A stretch of 64,000 nt of DNA from Bacteroidales bacterium (GCA_004557825.1 SFFL01000006.1:1-64000); one strand, 5' to 3'. Shown: positions 41,303 to 51,006, counted from the first letter of the stretch. A program made the numbers and translations. The notes: generated from the letters alone by a model not told the origin.

Positions 41303-42796
41303 TTATTGCAGAGGTTTGCGGGTGAGGTAATTCACGGTGCCGCTCCAGTAATCATCCAGAAGCACACCGTCGGCACTTTCTCCGCCAAACAGATACAAAT
41401 AGGGGCACTGCCACTCTGTGATGGGTTTTATGGCAGCGGGAGCAGCATCGGTCATAGTTTTTTCAAACACTATGAGCGACGCGCCGGTGGCAAACGGTAT
41501 GTATTCGGGGAGCTGAAGTTCCTCGCTACCTTTCTTCCAGTTTACGCCCATATCACGGGACACATAGACATCGGTGTAAGGTTTATGGCCGAGTCCACCT
41601 ATAGCGATGAGCACGTTGCGGCGGTCGATCTGCCAGGTAGCGGAGTCGGTGACAGCGATGGTGAATGCAGCCAGCGACCAGCCGGAGCCAGAAGGGAGTT
41701 TATCGGAGATACGTGCCCAGGCGTTGCCGTCGAAGGCCCATGTGCCTGAGGTGCGGATGCCGGAAGCCGTAAGGCCGCCGGTAATTATCATCTGTTCTTT
41801 GGAAGCCCATTTCGAGGAGAACCCTACCGCCGAAGATGTGCCAGCTACAGGGAATTCGGTATCGAATTCAGCAGCGGAAGCTCCGGGCCATACCGAAGCG
41901 GGCCAGCTGGCATAGGAGTATGAGCCGGCGTGGGAGGTTACTCCGATAAAACCATCGGCATACGGGGTGGTGATTGCCACCCATCCGGCAGCTGCGGTGG
42001 TAAAGGTGGCGCCGCCGTCCGACGATGTAAATAGTGTACCGTTGGAAGCTACAACGCCAAGCACCGAACCGTCGGCACTTGCGGTGAATGTTGCGACATC
42101 GAGCGCGGGTGCTGCACCGCCGTCAAATGTTGGGGTAATCAGCTGAGAATCCCAGTTGCCGCCTCCATTGCCAGAAGCGGGCACAAAGGTGGAGATGGCC
42201 ACATTGCCGCCGGCATTGCGGCTGAGGGTGAGCGCCTGGCGCCCGGCCTTTACAGTCTTCGAAGCCACAGCCGACTGAATCATACGCATCTTGCCGGCAT
42301 CAACCTTATCCCAGTAAAGCGAATCGGTTACATCCTTGGCGACATTGAGAGTTACGGTATAGGTGCGCTCGTTGGCGCCGTCGGCTGAAACAAGGCGGAT
42401 ACGCACAGGGCCGTTGGCAAAACTTATTTTCTCGTCGGGAGTAGAGATATAGTCTACAACCTTTTCTTCCGTTTCATCGCCGGCAGGCTGGGTGATTTCA
42501 ATCACGCTCACCTGGTCGGAGGAAATGTTCACGCCAATCGACGTGACATCGGTACCGGCAGGGATGGGAGCGGCATTATAGATGGAAGCATCAATCTGGT
42601 TGATTGAGAAAAACACGGAGTCAAGATTATTCAGCACATTTGCATCGGCTTTGAGGTTAAAGCCGGTAATTTGAGTACCGGAATAGTCTTCAGGGTCATA
42701 CCCCCAGGTGTTTTCGGAGTTACAGCTTACAAGAGCCGGAAATGCGATAATTGCGGCGACAAAAGCAAGCAAATATGACGGGTTGCATTTTTTCAT
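41303..42796 (-). CDS. DUF6242-family lipoprotein
   Basis: A 497-residue protein with a lipoprotein signal (FPALVSC, lipid cysteine at residue 25). The N-terminal ~150 residues look like an immunoglobulin-type domain (TYTVTLNVAKD), and the rest has repeats typical of a beta-propeller or sialidase-like fold (LFTSSDGGATFTTAA, DVYVSRDMGVNWKKG, YLYLFGGESADG). DUF6242 proteins are common in Bacteroidetes, attached to the outer membrane, with no known function. It is transcribed towards the DUF6089-bamA cluster, 78 bases away. Confidence 0.78.
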   Translation of the reverse strand: MKKCNPSYLLAFVAAIIAFPALVSCNSENTWGYDPEDYSGTQITGFNLKADANVLNNLDSVFFSINQIDASIYNAAPIPAGTDVTSIGVNISSDQVSVIEITQPAGDETEEKVVDYISTPDEKISFANGPVRIRLVSADGANERTYTVTLNVAKDVTDSLYWDKVDAGKMRMIQSAVASKTVKAGRQALTLSRNAGGNVAISTFVPASGNGGGNWDSQLITPTFDGGAAPALDVATFTASADGSVLGVVASNGTLFTSSDGGATFTTAAAGWVAITTPYADGFIGVTSHAGSYSYASWPASVWPGASAAEFDTEFPVAGTSSAVGFSSKWASKEQMIITGGLTASGIRTSGTWAFDGNAWARISDKLPSGSGWSLAAFTIAVTDSATWQIDRRNVLIAIGGLGHKPYTDVYVSRDMGVNWKKGSEELQLPEYIPFATGASLIVFEKTMTDAAPAAIKPITEWQCPYLYLFGGESADGVLLDDYWSGTVNYLTRKPLQ

Positions 42797-42800
42797 TCTG

Positions 42801-42808
42801 CAAAGTTA
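42801..42808 (-). promoter_or_regulatory. -7 element abutting the DUF6242 start codon
   Basis: On the minus strand this reads TAACTTTG, four bases before the ATG, so the message would have little or no leader. No good -33 element is seen. Confidence 0.5.
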
Positions 42809-42969
42809 ACAACAATTTTGGAAATTAGCGTTGAAACATTGCGCAAATTTATACTTTCCACAGCAATACAGCAATTCTGCAACCACGATTTAAGAAAATT
42901 TTCAAAAACTTTTACCCTTTCTAACATTCCCCGCTATATCCTATTACCTCTTATATTATATATTATATA

Positions 42970-43057
42970 TTATACTCATTCCTATTACCGGTTATACTCT
43001 ATACTATTGCCGGTTATACTCTTTCCTCTTACTGGTTACACTCAATCCTCCTCCTTG
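42970..43057. repeat. 22 bp tandem repeat running into a gene end
   Basis: Four units start at 42970, 42992, 43014 and 43036, each 22 bases long, with the core TTATACTC near the start and CCGG or CTGG at the end of the first three. The last, more diverged unit covers the stop codon and final codons of the minus-strand gene ending at 43042. Confidence 0.85.
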
Positions 43058-43515
43058 CTGTCCGGGCCAACCCCTTTATCGCTCTGCTGATATTTCGGAT
43101 TTACATATACCCTCACATTCTGTCGGCGGAAATTCTCTTTCTTGCACGCCCAGAACTGCCGGTTGGCCTTGCGCATAGGCTTGTAGCGGTCGGGGATGCC
43201 CAGGTCGTGGAGCACAATCTTCACGAGCAACCGTCCGCAGGGAGCGGCCATAAATTCGCTGAATGTATCGGCTCGGAATTCCTCTTTATTGCGCTCCATC
43301 AGCACATTATACTTCCGCTTTTTATCCTCCCACGAATGAAAAATGTTTACAGCGCCTTTCAGCACTATAAACACTGCAATGACTTGACATACGATAGCCA
43401 CCCACCCATAGCGGTATGCCGGAAGAAATCCCAGGCCTATGCTCAGAAAGAGCAGGAAGAAGGCCCAGAAATTCAGGTACATATACCGCGGGAAGGTGGC
43501 TATCGGATGCGTCAT
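43042..43515 (-). CDS. Two-helix membrane protein of unknown function
   Basis: A 157-residue protein I do not recognise. Residues ~14-35 (LNFWAFFLLFLSIGLGFLPA) and ~38-58 (GWVAIVCQVIAVFIVLKGAV) are membrane helices. The remaining ~95 residues are basic and soluble (SWEDKKRKYNVLMERNKEEF), with a cysteine-containing stretch AAPCGRLLVKIVLHDLGIP and a charged tail. It precedes no recognisable domain. It probably forms an operon with the PH-like gene 18 bases upstream. Confidence 0.65.
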   Translation of the reverse strand: MTHPIATFPRYMYLNFWAFFLLFLSIGLGFLPAYRYGWVAIVCQVIAVFIVLKGAVNIFHSWEDKKRKYNVLMERNKEEFRADTFSEFMAAPCGRLLVKIVLHDLGIPDRYKPMRKANRQFWACKKENFRRQNVRVYVNPKYQQSDKGVGPDSKEED

Positions 43516-43533
43516 ACTAAATCAGCGAGAACG

Positions 43534-43977
43534 TTATTTCTTGTTGGCGAACTGAATAAAACGATAGAATTCATCAACAATGCGCTGTGCGCCCTTCTCG
43601 TCTTCACCCTTGAGCAGAATGGCAGTACGCTGGGTAAAAGCGTCGTAGTAAAGGGTGTAAGCCTGGCAGAAGCAGCCGCAGCATGTGGCTTCCTTGGTGT
43701 AGCCTACCTCTTTAATACTTGCAGGAAGCACATACTTCACTGCCTTCGACGAATTGAACACATAGCAAAGACGTGTCTGGGCAATCTCCACAAGGCGCTC
43801 GTTGGTGAGAACGATGTAGCCCTTGCGGGTGCAGCCGAGGATCATGTAGATGATGCGCAGAATCGAACCAAAGAACTGTGCGATGGGGTTGGAGCTGGAA
43901 GCCCAGAGTTCGGCCTCTAATTCGAGGATTACTTCTTCGCCCTCAGAGAGGACAATACCGGATTTGGGTTTAGACAT
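43534..43977 (-). CDS. Small protein with possible bacterial PH-like domain
   Basis: A 147-residue protein. GEEVILELEAELWASSSNPI followed by a hydrophobic segment and KGYIVLTNERLVEIAQTRLC resembles the opening of bacterial PH (YdbT/bPH2-type) domains, in which the LTNERL strand is typical. A cysteine cluster, TCCGCFC, lies in the second half. Function is unknown. The gene is directly upstream of the two-helix membrane protein and probably co-expressed. Confidence 0.62.
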   Translation of the reverse strand: MSKPKSGIVLSEGEEVILELEAELWASSSNPIAQFFGSILRIIYMILGCTRKGYIVLTNERLVEIAQTRLCYVFNSSKAVKYVLPASIKEVGYTKEATCCGCFCQAYTLYYDAFTQRTAILLKGEDEKGAQRIVDEFYRFIQFANKK

Positions 43978-44267
43978 AATGTAATTAATGTATTTGGTTT
44001 ATTCCTACACCCTTTTAAGCGGCGGCTCGGAAATTTCCATTTATCGTAATTTCAATGAATTTGTCAAACGTTACTGCCTGAAAATCAGTTTACCACGGCC
44101 TCGATTTTCCCGGACATCATTTCCCGAAGGGAATTTTTACAAGGCGACTGTGTCAAAGTATTTTTACTACTCCGACACAGCGCACTATATAAAGATATCC
44201 GTAGAAGTGAGCGTGTTATTTCTCAGAAAAAGTGATTATTTATTCTTCAGGGATAGAAGCAAGAGGC

Positions 44268-44957
44268 TTATTTCTCAGACTTGTAGGAGAGCTGGAGCTT
44301 TGTGGCTTTGGCACATCCTTCAGCATTTTTATCAGTGATAGTGAAAGTCTCAAATGTGAGAGGAGTGCCTGCGGGAATGCCCAACTCGGTATCGGCGATT
44401 TTCCCGATAGGGAAATATGCGATTTTGCTGGTAAACAGCTCATTGCCTGCATCATCAAGGCCAACGAGATACACAGGTTCGGAAAGTCCGACATATCTCG
44501 ATACATCACTGGAGCCGGAAAGAGTTTTGCTGTTTTCGCTCTGATAAACCTGCGCGGCCTCAATGTTGCCGGCGAGTTTGAAGCGCGGAGTTAGGTCGCT
44601 CTTCGACCGGAACCCATCATAAGTAAGAGTCACGGGAGAATTTACGCGGAAATAGTCGTTTGTCTCAATCTCGATGGTCTTGCCGTCGAGAGCCTTTGCA
44701 GCTTCCTCAATCTTGGCAGTGTATTCTTTTTCGGCGCTTTCAGCATCCTCCATAATACTCTTGGCCTCGCTCTCGGAGCTGCAGTTCTTAAACTGCTCTT
44801 TCAGGGCATCTTTCTTCTCAGTCATTTGCATAAATACACCGGGCACGGAGCCGAAGAACTTGGAATCGGAAGAAGAACCGGCGCCACCTCCGCACGATGC
44901 AAGAGTGGTCAGAGCCAGAGCCACGAGAGCGGGAGCAAACAGATTTGATTTTTTCAT
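44268..44957 (-). CDS. Lipoprotein of unknown function
   Basis: A 229-residue protein with a clear lipoprotein signal (LTTLASCGGG, cysteine at about residue 22). Residues ~50-90 are a charged helical stretch (SESEAKSIMEDAESAEKEYT), and the rest looks like a beta-rich domain (VTLTYDGFRSKSDLTPRFKL). I do not recognise the family. It stands alone, with spacers of nearly 300 bases on one side and 250 on the other. Confidence 0.7.
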   Translation of the reverse strand: MKKSNLFAPALVALALTTLASCGGGAGSSSDSKFFGSVPGVFMQMTEKKDALKEQFKNCSSESEAKSIMEDAESAEKEYTAKIEEAAKALDGKTIEIETNDYFRVNSPVTLTYDGFRSKSDLTPRFKLAGNIEAAQVYQSENSKTLSGSSDVSRYVGLSEPVYLVGLDDAGNELFTSKIAYFPIGKIADTELGIPAGTPLTFETFTITDKNAEGCAKATKLQLSYKSEK

Positions 44958-45207
44958 TGAAACAGTATTTACGGTTAATAAATTTAGGGTCAGTAATTTT
45001 TATGTGTTTAATAATCTATGTTGTCTGCAGTATAGGAATCTGTAGAAAAATGTCTGCAGCAAAGGTATGCCCCAATATGCCCTCCGGCCTAATTATTCCG
45101 ACAAAAAGAATTCACAATGTGGCAATTTCCGGTTAACAATCCATCAAAATAGATTAACAATATTACAAAAACCAGCTATCTGCCGCTGCATCAGCCATCT
45201 ATTACGC

Positions 45208-46236
45208 TCAGTCGCACCCCGCAGAAGACCTGTATTGCGACGGGCTTACCCCTTTGATTTTAGTAAATACACGGATAAATGATTGCGAAGAATTGTAGCC
45301 CGACTTCTCAGCGATGAGTTTCACGCTGTCATCGGAGTTTATAAGGTAGTGGCAGGCATACTCGATGCGCAGCCCGTTGACATAATCATAGAAGGAGGTC
45401 GATGCCTCGCGATTGAAATAAGCGCTCACATAAGTGCGGTTGGAGCCGACAGCCACAGCCACATCGGAGATTTTGAGATTGGGATTCAGGAAAATCTTCT
45501 CCTCGGCAAAGAGGCGGTCGATGCGGCGCCCGAGGTCGGAAAGCGGAGCCTGGTCGGCATCGGCATCAGCCGTTTCGGGCGTATGTGCGTTGAGGCTGTC
45601 CATCACCTCCTCATGCTTGTAGAGGAAATAGTCGATAATCATCCATATCGTCACAGAGACCAGGAGGTAGACACAGTCCATATATTCGTGTACCATCACT
45701 GTATCCAGGACCCAAACCGACATCAACACGAAGAAGAACCAGAGGATTTTGCGCAGCCAGCCGAGGTTGATATGGTCGGTGAACGAGAACTGCTCCTTGA
45801 GTTTCTGATTGTATATGCCTATATTGATATGAGTCCAGATAAGATAGGATGTGCCATACACAAACACTCCGGCTATCAGCAACCAGTAGGCATATTTCAC
45901 CCCGGCACAATAGAGCAATGCTATCACCACGAAAGGAAACACATTAGCCATTGCCACGCGCCAGGTCACGGTGAACGGGCGCACCAACTCGCGCAGAATC
46001 AGGCCATACATAGGCACTGCCACCACATCGATGCAGGTCATTATAGTCCCGTAATACTCGTTGAGATAGATTTCGCCAAAGATAAATGCCTGCGATATGA
46101 GGCTCTGCGCACCCAGAAGCACCATCAGCGACGCCACAATGGTGGATAGTCTCCCTTTTCGGCGGAAAAACAGCCATGCTGTCATTCCGAAGAACATTAC
46201 GGAGAGACCATATATAAATGAGAGTAAATTATCCAT
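45208..46236 (-). CDS. Membrane-anchored AraC-family regulator
   Basis: A protein of about 342 residues. The N-terminal ~210 residues hold about six to seven hydrophobic helices (LSFIYGLSVMFFGMTAWLFF onward), forming a membrane sensor. The C-terminal ~110 residues are an AraC DNA-binding domain: KISDVAVAVGSNRTYVSAYF is the first helix-turn-helix and SGYNSSQSFIRVFTKIKGVS the second with the family signature. It must act on DNA from the membrane. The ATG at 46236 is preferred over 46296, which adds a basic, non-membrane extension. It lies downstream of a two-component pair in the same direction. Confidence 0.85.
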   Translation of the reverse strand: MDNLLSFIYGLSVMFFGMTAWLFFRRKGRLSTIVASLMVLLGAQSLISQAFIFGEIYLNEYYGTIMTCIDVVAVPMYGLILRELVRPFTVTWRVAMANVFPFVVIALLYCAGVKYAYWLLIAGVFVYGTSYLIWTHINIGIYNQKLKEQFSFTDHINLGWLRKILWFFFVLMSVWVLDTVMVHEYMDCVYLLVSVTIWMIIDYFLYKHEEVMDSLNAHTPETADADADQAPLSDLGRRIDRLFAEEKIFLNPNLKISDVAVAVGSNRTYVSAYFNREASTSFYDYVNGLRIEYACHYLINSDDSVKLIAEKSGYNSSQSFIRVFTKIKGVSPSQYRSSAGCD

Positions 46237-46436
46237 TGACGTAACGTACTGATTGCGGTGCTTGGGGCCACTCCGCTTCAAGGGAGAACGCGACACATCG
46301 CGGCGAGGGGTTGGTATTTAGTATAAGCTGTGCGTTTAAAAAATTGATTTACAAATATATAAATTATTTCTCAAACCACCAAATAATTGCGGAATAAGCC
46401 ATCACGAAAGCAGGACATTAATCATCAGGGATGGCA

Positions 46437-47093
46437 TTAATTATGGTAATTATTCTTCTTGAGATACCCTTTGTCGATGGCTTTGATTATAAGGTCAGCC
46501 ACATTTACAGCCCCTAATTTGGCAAACAGCGATTTGCGGTGCGACTCCACGGTGTTGTCGGTGACAAACATCGCAGCGGCAATCTCTTTCGATGTTTTGC
46601 CCAGAGCAATCTGATGGAGCACCTCCAGTTCGCGGGCGGTAGGATAGGTAGCGGAATCGCGTGCCAGCTCAAGCGCCTTCAGCGCCCCTTTGCAGTAATA
46701 TTTGCGCCCCGCATGAAGTTCGGTCATAGCCATAGAAATCTCGCTGCCGTCGTCCGACTTATAGATTATGGCATCAACATTGCGAGCAAGCAGCTTGCGC
46801 AGCGTCCAGATTTCGTCGTGAACCGTGCTTACGATAATATGAGCACCGGGGATGCGGGTACGAATCATTTCAATAAGGACAAATCCATCAATGTCGGGCA
46901 ACTCCAGGTCGATGATATAGAAATCATACCTGTGCCCGGCATCTACATGTCCGACCAGCTCCGTAGCGGACTTGAATGTATCTATGTGACCCACCCCGCT
47001 CTTCATCAGTATGGAGTTGAATCCTTCTCTGATAAGGTCGTGGTCGTCTACGATAGCCACTTTCATCTTTGCGAAAATAGGTTCTTCTGTCAT
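46437..47093 (-). CDS. LuxR/NarL-type response regulator
   Basis: A 218-residue regulator. The receiver domain has VDDHD near residue 15 and the phospho-accepting aspartate 62 in IIDLELPDIDGF. The C-terminal helix-turn-helix (TARELEVLHQIALGKTSKEI, then FVTDNTVESHRKSLF) is the LuxR type. The usual lysine near residue 112 is present (IYKSDDG). The histidine kinase gene lies 200 bases upstream in the same direction, so the pair very likely forms one signalling system. Confidence 0.93.
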   Translation of the reverse strand: MTEEPIFAKMKVAIVDDHDLIREGFNSILMKSGVGHIDTFKSATELVGHVDAGHRYDFYIIDLELPDIDGFVLIEMIRTRIPGAHIIVSTVHDEIWTLRKLLARNVDAIIYKSDDGSEISMAMTELHAGRKYYCKGALKALELARDSATYPTARELEVLHQIALGKTSKEIAAAMFVTDNTVESHRKSLFAKLGAVNVADLIIKAIDKGYLKKNNYHN

Positions 47094-47294
47094 GTGGAGG
47101 CTTGCTCTTCAAAATGAAGTTGCCTGAAAATCCTCAATCAAGACGAAGACAATCCCGGGAGCTTTCAAGGCACGCAGGATCACCTGATTCTCGACTACAT
47201 TAAGCTTCTTCAGACAGCTAACATGGAATTTGTTGCAAATTTAGCAAGCTTCTAAATATCCGTCAATTACGGATTTCCGTAGTTTTTCAATAAA

Positions 47295-49031
47295 TTATGG
47301 TGTTTTTACAGTCAATATCACCTCAGTACCGCCATTATCAGCAGTGTTCACCTCCAAAGATCCGCCGACCGAGATGGCTCTGCGGCGCATCGATTCTTCG
47401 CCGATTCCTTTCTTGTCGGAGGAATGATATGTACCGTTATCGACCACGGAGGCAGCGAGGTTATTGGCGTCCAGCGAAAGCGTCACGGCGATTTCCGAAG
47501 CACCGGAATGTTTCACCGCATTGCCCACAGCCTCCTGCACAATACGATACACCTCCAGTGCCACATTATCGGGCACATCTTCCCACCGGCTGCCCGTCAG
47601 CGAGGATGAATAATTGATACTGATATTTTCAGCAGCCTCATCCTGCCGGCTCACGAAATAGCGGAGCACTTCGTCGAGCGAGGCATAGGTAAATTCGGGC
47701 GGCATAAGTTCGTGAGAGATTCTGCGCACAGCCTCGCGGCAGGTGTCGAGCATCGCAGTGGCAGTTTCCGCCGATTCCCCCTGCTGCACCTTCATCTGTA
47801 TGGCCAGCAAATCATTGCATACGCCATCGTGCAGTTCGGCCGATATGCGGCGGCGTTCGTTCTCCAGACCCTGGATATACTGGCGCATACGGCGGCGTTT
47901 CTGACCGCTGGCATATACCGTGAACACCACAACCAGCACCAGCAGGAGCGCGATGGCGGCAAACAGCCACACCAGCGTGCGGGCGTGGCTCGCCTGGCTC
48001 TGCGCCAGCGCCAGTTCTTTTTCCTTGGCATCATATTTCACTGTAATATCCTGGAGGCTTTGCGATTTTTCCTCCTCCCAGAGTTTATTGCGCAACTCAT
48101 ATCCTTTGAGCAGCACATCATAGGCATTGCGGTAATCGCCCAACTGCGCGTATGCCTCGTGCATATTGCCATAGCAGTCGAGCTGCACGAAGGGCAGATT
48201 CTCCATCCCGTCAAGGGCGAGTATTTTCTTAAACCACTCAATTGCATTCTTGTAATCGTTGTTGACCAGACTGATTGAGCACTCAGCCTGGTAGTAGACA
48301 AGCACTGCCATCATCGACTGAATCTCCGGGAGCAACGACTTGCACTTCTCGCGCCAGAGCTCGGCCTCGGTCTTCTTGTCGCTGCGGTCGGCTACGAGCA
48401 TCGCATACGCGGCAGCACGGAATGCGGCTTCCTTGTTGCCAGATTCCAGTGCGTCGCCATAAGCCATACTCTGATATTTCATCGCGTTCACAAGGTCTTT
48501 GCAAGCGGTGAACACCGAACCGACTACGCCGTAGGTCATACTCCTCGTTTCGGCATCGGTGCTTTTCTCCACCCATCGGGCAGCCGCCAAGGCATTCTTA
48601 GCGGCATCATACTTCTGCTGCATATCCAGATTAAACACGGAGAGATTGACATACAGCGTGGCGGCTTCTTCGATTGCTTCTTCGTCGGGTTTCTGCCGGA
48701 ACGCGTCGGAGGCCACAATCGCAAGCGCTTTCTCGTAGCACCCGAGCGCCTCTTCTACCCGGCCAAGCGACCTCAGAAACACCCCCTGCGAGGAATTGGC
48801 ACCCACTATCAGCGTGGGATTTTTTGTTTTCTCAGACAGCGCAATTACCTTCTCTCCTATCATCGCGGCCGAGTCGGTGCGCCCTATGCTATGCAGACTG
48901 TCGGCGGCAGCCCTCAGCCGGGCTATTTCTTCGATATTGTCGGCAGCGGAGGCTTTCAGGCATACCAGCACGCACGCCAAAGCCAGGAAGATGCGGCATA
49001 CACTTCCCGTAGCCAGATTCTTCGTTTTCAT
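47295..49031 (-). CDS. TPR-containing histidine kinase (HisKA_3 type)
   Basis: A 578-residue sensor kinase. After a signal or membrane segment (IFLALACVLVCLKASA), about 300 residues of helical TPR repeats probably lie in the periplasm (for example GRVEEALGCYEKALAI and LGDYRNAYDVLLKGYE). A membrane helix (TLVWLFAAIALLLVLVVVF) sits near residue 350-370. The phosphorylation motif ERRRISAELHDGVCNDLLA has the histidine near residue 400, and EAVGNAVKHSG and a GIGEESMRRRA segment form the ATPase. The frame stays open to 49292, but that would overlap gdhA, so the ATG at 49031 is used. Confidence 0.92.
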   Translation of the reverse strand: MKTKNLATGSVCRIFLALACVLVCLKASAADNIEEIARLRAAADSLHSIGRTDSAAMIGEKVIALSEKTKNPTLIVGANSSQGVFLRSLGRVEEALGCYEKALAIVASDAFRQKPDEEAIEEAATLYVNLSVFNLDMQQKYDAAKNALAAARWVEKSTDAETRSMTYGVVGSVFTACKDLVNAMKYQSMAYGDALESGNKEAAFRAAAYAMLVADRSDKKTEAELWREKCKSLLPEIQSMMAVLVYYQAECSISLVNNDYKNAIEWFKKILALDGMENLPFVQLDCYGNMHEAYAQLGDYRNAYDVLLKGYELRNKLWEEEKSQSLQDITVKYDAKEKELALAQSQASHARTLVWLFAAIALLLVLVVVFTVYASGQKRRRMRQYIQGLENERRRISAELHDGVCNDLLAIQMKVQQGESAETATAMLDTCREAVRRISHELMPPEFTYASLDEVLRYFVSRQDEAAENISINYSSSLTGSRWEDVPDNVALEVYRIVQEAVGNAVKHSGASEIAVTLSLDANNLAASVVDNGTYHSSDKKGIGEESMRRRAISVGGSLEVNTADNGGTEVILTVKTP

Positions 49032-49180
49032 TTTATAAGCGGGTGAGTGATTGTATTTTATGCAAAGGTAAGCAGAATCGGCGAGATTCCAAACAGGGAA
49101 GCCGCGAAAAATGAAAAGGTTGCACCGAAATGTATCGGCACAACCTCTTATGTTTAAATTGCCAAATTTCAGAGAGTGTA

Positions 49181-50518
49181 TCAGATCACGCCCTGCTCCA
49201 TCATAGCATTGGCCACCTTCATGAAGCCGGCGATATTGGCGCCCTTCATATAGTTGAGATAGCCGTCGGGCTGCATACCATATTTGAGGCACTGGTCGTG
49301 AATGGCAGCCATAATCTGATGCAGCTTGGCATCAACCTCTTCGGCTGTCCACTGGAGATGCTCGGCATCCTGAGTCATTTCCAGACCGGAGCAAGCCACA
49401 CCGCCGGCGTTCACAGCCTTGCCGGGAGCATAATTGATCTTATTCTCGATGAAGCAGTCGATAGCCTCGGGGGTGCAGCCCATATTGCTGACCTCAGCCA
49501 CAAGCTTCACACCATTGGCCACAAGCTGCTTGGCATCTTCGCCGCTGACCTCATTCTGAGTAGCGCAGGGAAGAGCGATGTCGACTTTCTGTTCCCACGG
49601 TTTGCGACCGGGATAGAATGTGGCGCCGGGGAATTTCTCGGCATACGGAGCCACAATATCGTCGCCGGAGGCACGGAGTTCGAGCATATAGTTGATCTTC
49701 TCGCCGCTCACGCCGTCGGGATCATATACATAACCGTCAGGGCCGGAGATGGTCACAACCTTTGCGCCAAGTTCGGTAGCCTTTGTAGCGGCACCCCAAG
49801 CCACGTTGCCGAAGCCCGAGATAGCCACAGTCTTGCCCTTGAGGTCTTCTTTCTTCATTGCGAGCATATTCTGCACGAAATAGAGAGCGCCGAAACCGGT
49901 AGCCTCGGGGCGCAGACGCGAACCGCCGAAGTCGAAGCCTTTACCGGTGAATGTGCCGGTGTGCTCGTCGACAAGACGTTTGTACATACCGTACATATAA
50001 CCAACTTCGCGGCCACCTACGCCGATATCACCGGCGGGCACGTCGCGGTCGGGACCGAGATGCTTCCACAGGCAGAGGATGAAGGCCTGGCAGAAACGCA
50101 TAATCTCGCGGTCGCTCTTGCCACGGGGCGAGAAATCGCTGCCGCCCTTTGCACCGCCCATCGGCAGTGTGGTAAGAGCGTTTTTGAATGTCTGCTCAAA
50201 ACCGAGGAACTTGAGGATGGAGAGGTTGACAGATGCATGGAAACGGATACCGCCCTTATACGGACCAATGGCATTGTTGAACTGCACGCGATAGCCGATA
50301 TTGTTCTGCACTTCGCCCTTGTCGTCAAGCCAGGTCACACGGAAGGTGACGATACGGTCAGGCTCGACCATACGTTCCACAATCTTATTGCGTTCAAACT
50401 CGGGATGCTGATTATACACGTCGACAACCGACATAAGCACCTCCCTGACAGCCTGGAGGTATTCTTTTTCGCCCGGATGCTTAGCTTCCAGGTCGTTCAT
50501 AATTTTATTAATATCCAT
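49181..50518 (-). CDS. gdhA: NADP-specific glutamate dehydrogenase
   Basis: A 445-residue hexameric-type enzyme that makes glutamate from 2-oxoglutarate and ammonia. PYKGGIRFHASVN and MGGAKGGSDFSPRGKSDREI contain the substrate-binding lysines, DVPAGDIGVGGREVGYMYG is typical of the NADP enzymes, VAISGFGNVAWGAATKATEL is the nucleotide-binding fold, and ANAGGVACSGLEMTQ-like residues (VNAGGVACSGLEMTQDAEHL) end the active site. The upstream spacer holds a full promoter and a leader of about 165 bases. Confidence 0.97.
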   Translation of the reverse strand: MDINKIMNDLEAKHPGEKEYLQAVREVLMSVVDVYNQHPEFERNKIVERMVEPDRIVTFRVTWLDDKGEVQNNIGYRVQFNNAIGPYKGGIRFHASVNLSILKFLGFEQTFKNALTTLPMGGAKGGSDFSPRGKSDREIMRFCQAFILCLWKHLGPDRDVPAGDIGVGGREVGYMYGMYKRLVDEHTGTFTGKGFDFGGSRLRPEATGFGALYFVQNMLAMKKEDLKGKTVAISGFGNVAWGAATKATELGAKVVTISGPDGYVYDPDGVSGEKINYMLELRASGDDIVAPYAEKFPGATFYPGRKPWEQKVDIALPCATQNEVSGEDAKQLVANGVKLVAEVSNMGCTPEAIDCFIENKINYAPGKAVNAGGVACSGLEMTQDAEHLQWTAEEVDAKLHQIMAAIHDQCLKYGMQPDGYLNYMKGANIAGFMKVANAMMEQGVI

Positions 50519-50691
50519 AAGGCAAGGATAAATTAAAAGGGTTGTTTCAAGGTATTACTTATTTGCCGTTTACCCGGCACCAAAGATGCACGGATAAAAC
50601 AGCGGAATTTATTCACTAATAAATTTGTGTTATAAAGCATCATCAAAAAGCAGATTATAACAGGAATCCATTGATTTAACTTATAACACTG

Positions 50692-50722
50692 CAAATATAA
50701 CATATCCCGAATAAATTTCAAA
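50692..50722 (-). promoter_or_regulatory. Promoter of gdhA
   Basis: On the minus strand TTTG (50719-50722), a 19-base spacer and TATATTTG (50692-50699) match the consensus. The transcript would start about 165 bases before the ATG; no clear riboswitch fold was seen in that leader. Confidence 0.7.
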
Positions 50723-50969
50723 ACATTTCCCGCAAAATATTTTCACCCCGTTTTCAGTCAGCAAAATTTCGCATAGAAATCACACTGTTAATAAATATTA
50801 ATGAGGCTTTATACAGGAGTGCACCACACATCATCATTGCCAACATTCCGATATAGCAAAATGCCAGCAAAATACGCATTTTATCGGCACTTTTATCAGA
50901 CAATGGCCATTTCATCAACACTTTTTGCAAAATAAAGTTAAATCAAGGCAATTTTGTTGCACAAAACTA

Positions 50970-51000
50970 TTGACATCTTAAAAAATAGCCCTAACTTTGC
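50970..51000 (+). promoter_or_regulatory. Promoter of the candidate small RNA
   Basis: ATTG at 50970-50973, a 19-base spacer and TAACTTTG at 50993-51000 fit the Bacteroidetes pattern. Confidence 0.65.
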
Positions 51001-51006
51001 AACGTG

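Noticed and set aside
42797..43041. A further small gene in the AT-rich gap
   Set aside because: The only frame consists of the 22-base repeat and AT-rich sequence with no domain.
49032..49292. 87-codon N-terminal extension of the histidine kinase
   Set aside because: It would overlap the gdhA 3' end, while the ATG at 49031 is followed by a normal signal segment.
49130..50536. 468-codon plus-strand frame opposite gdhA
   Set aside because: It lies entirely opposite a clear glutamate dehydrogenase gene and shows no domain.
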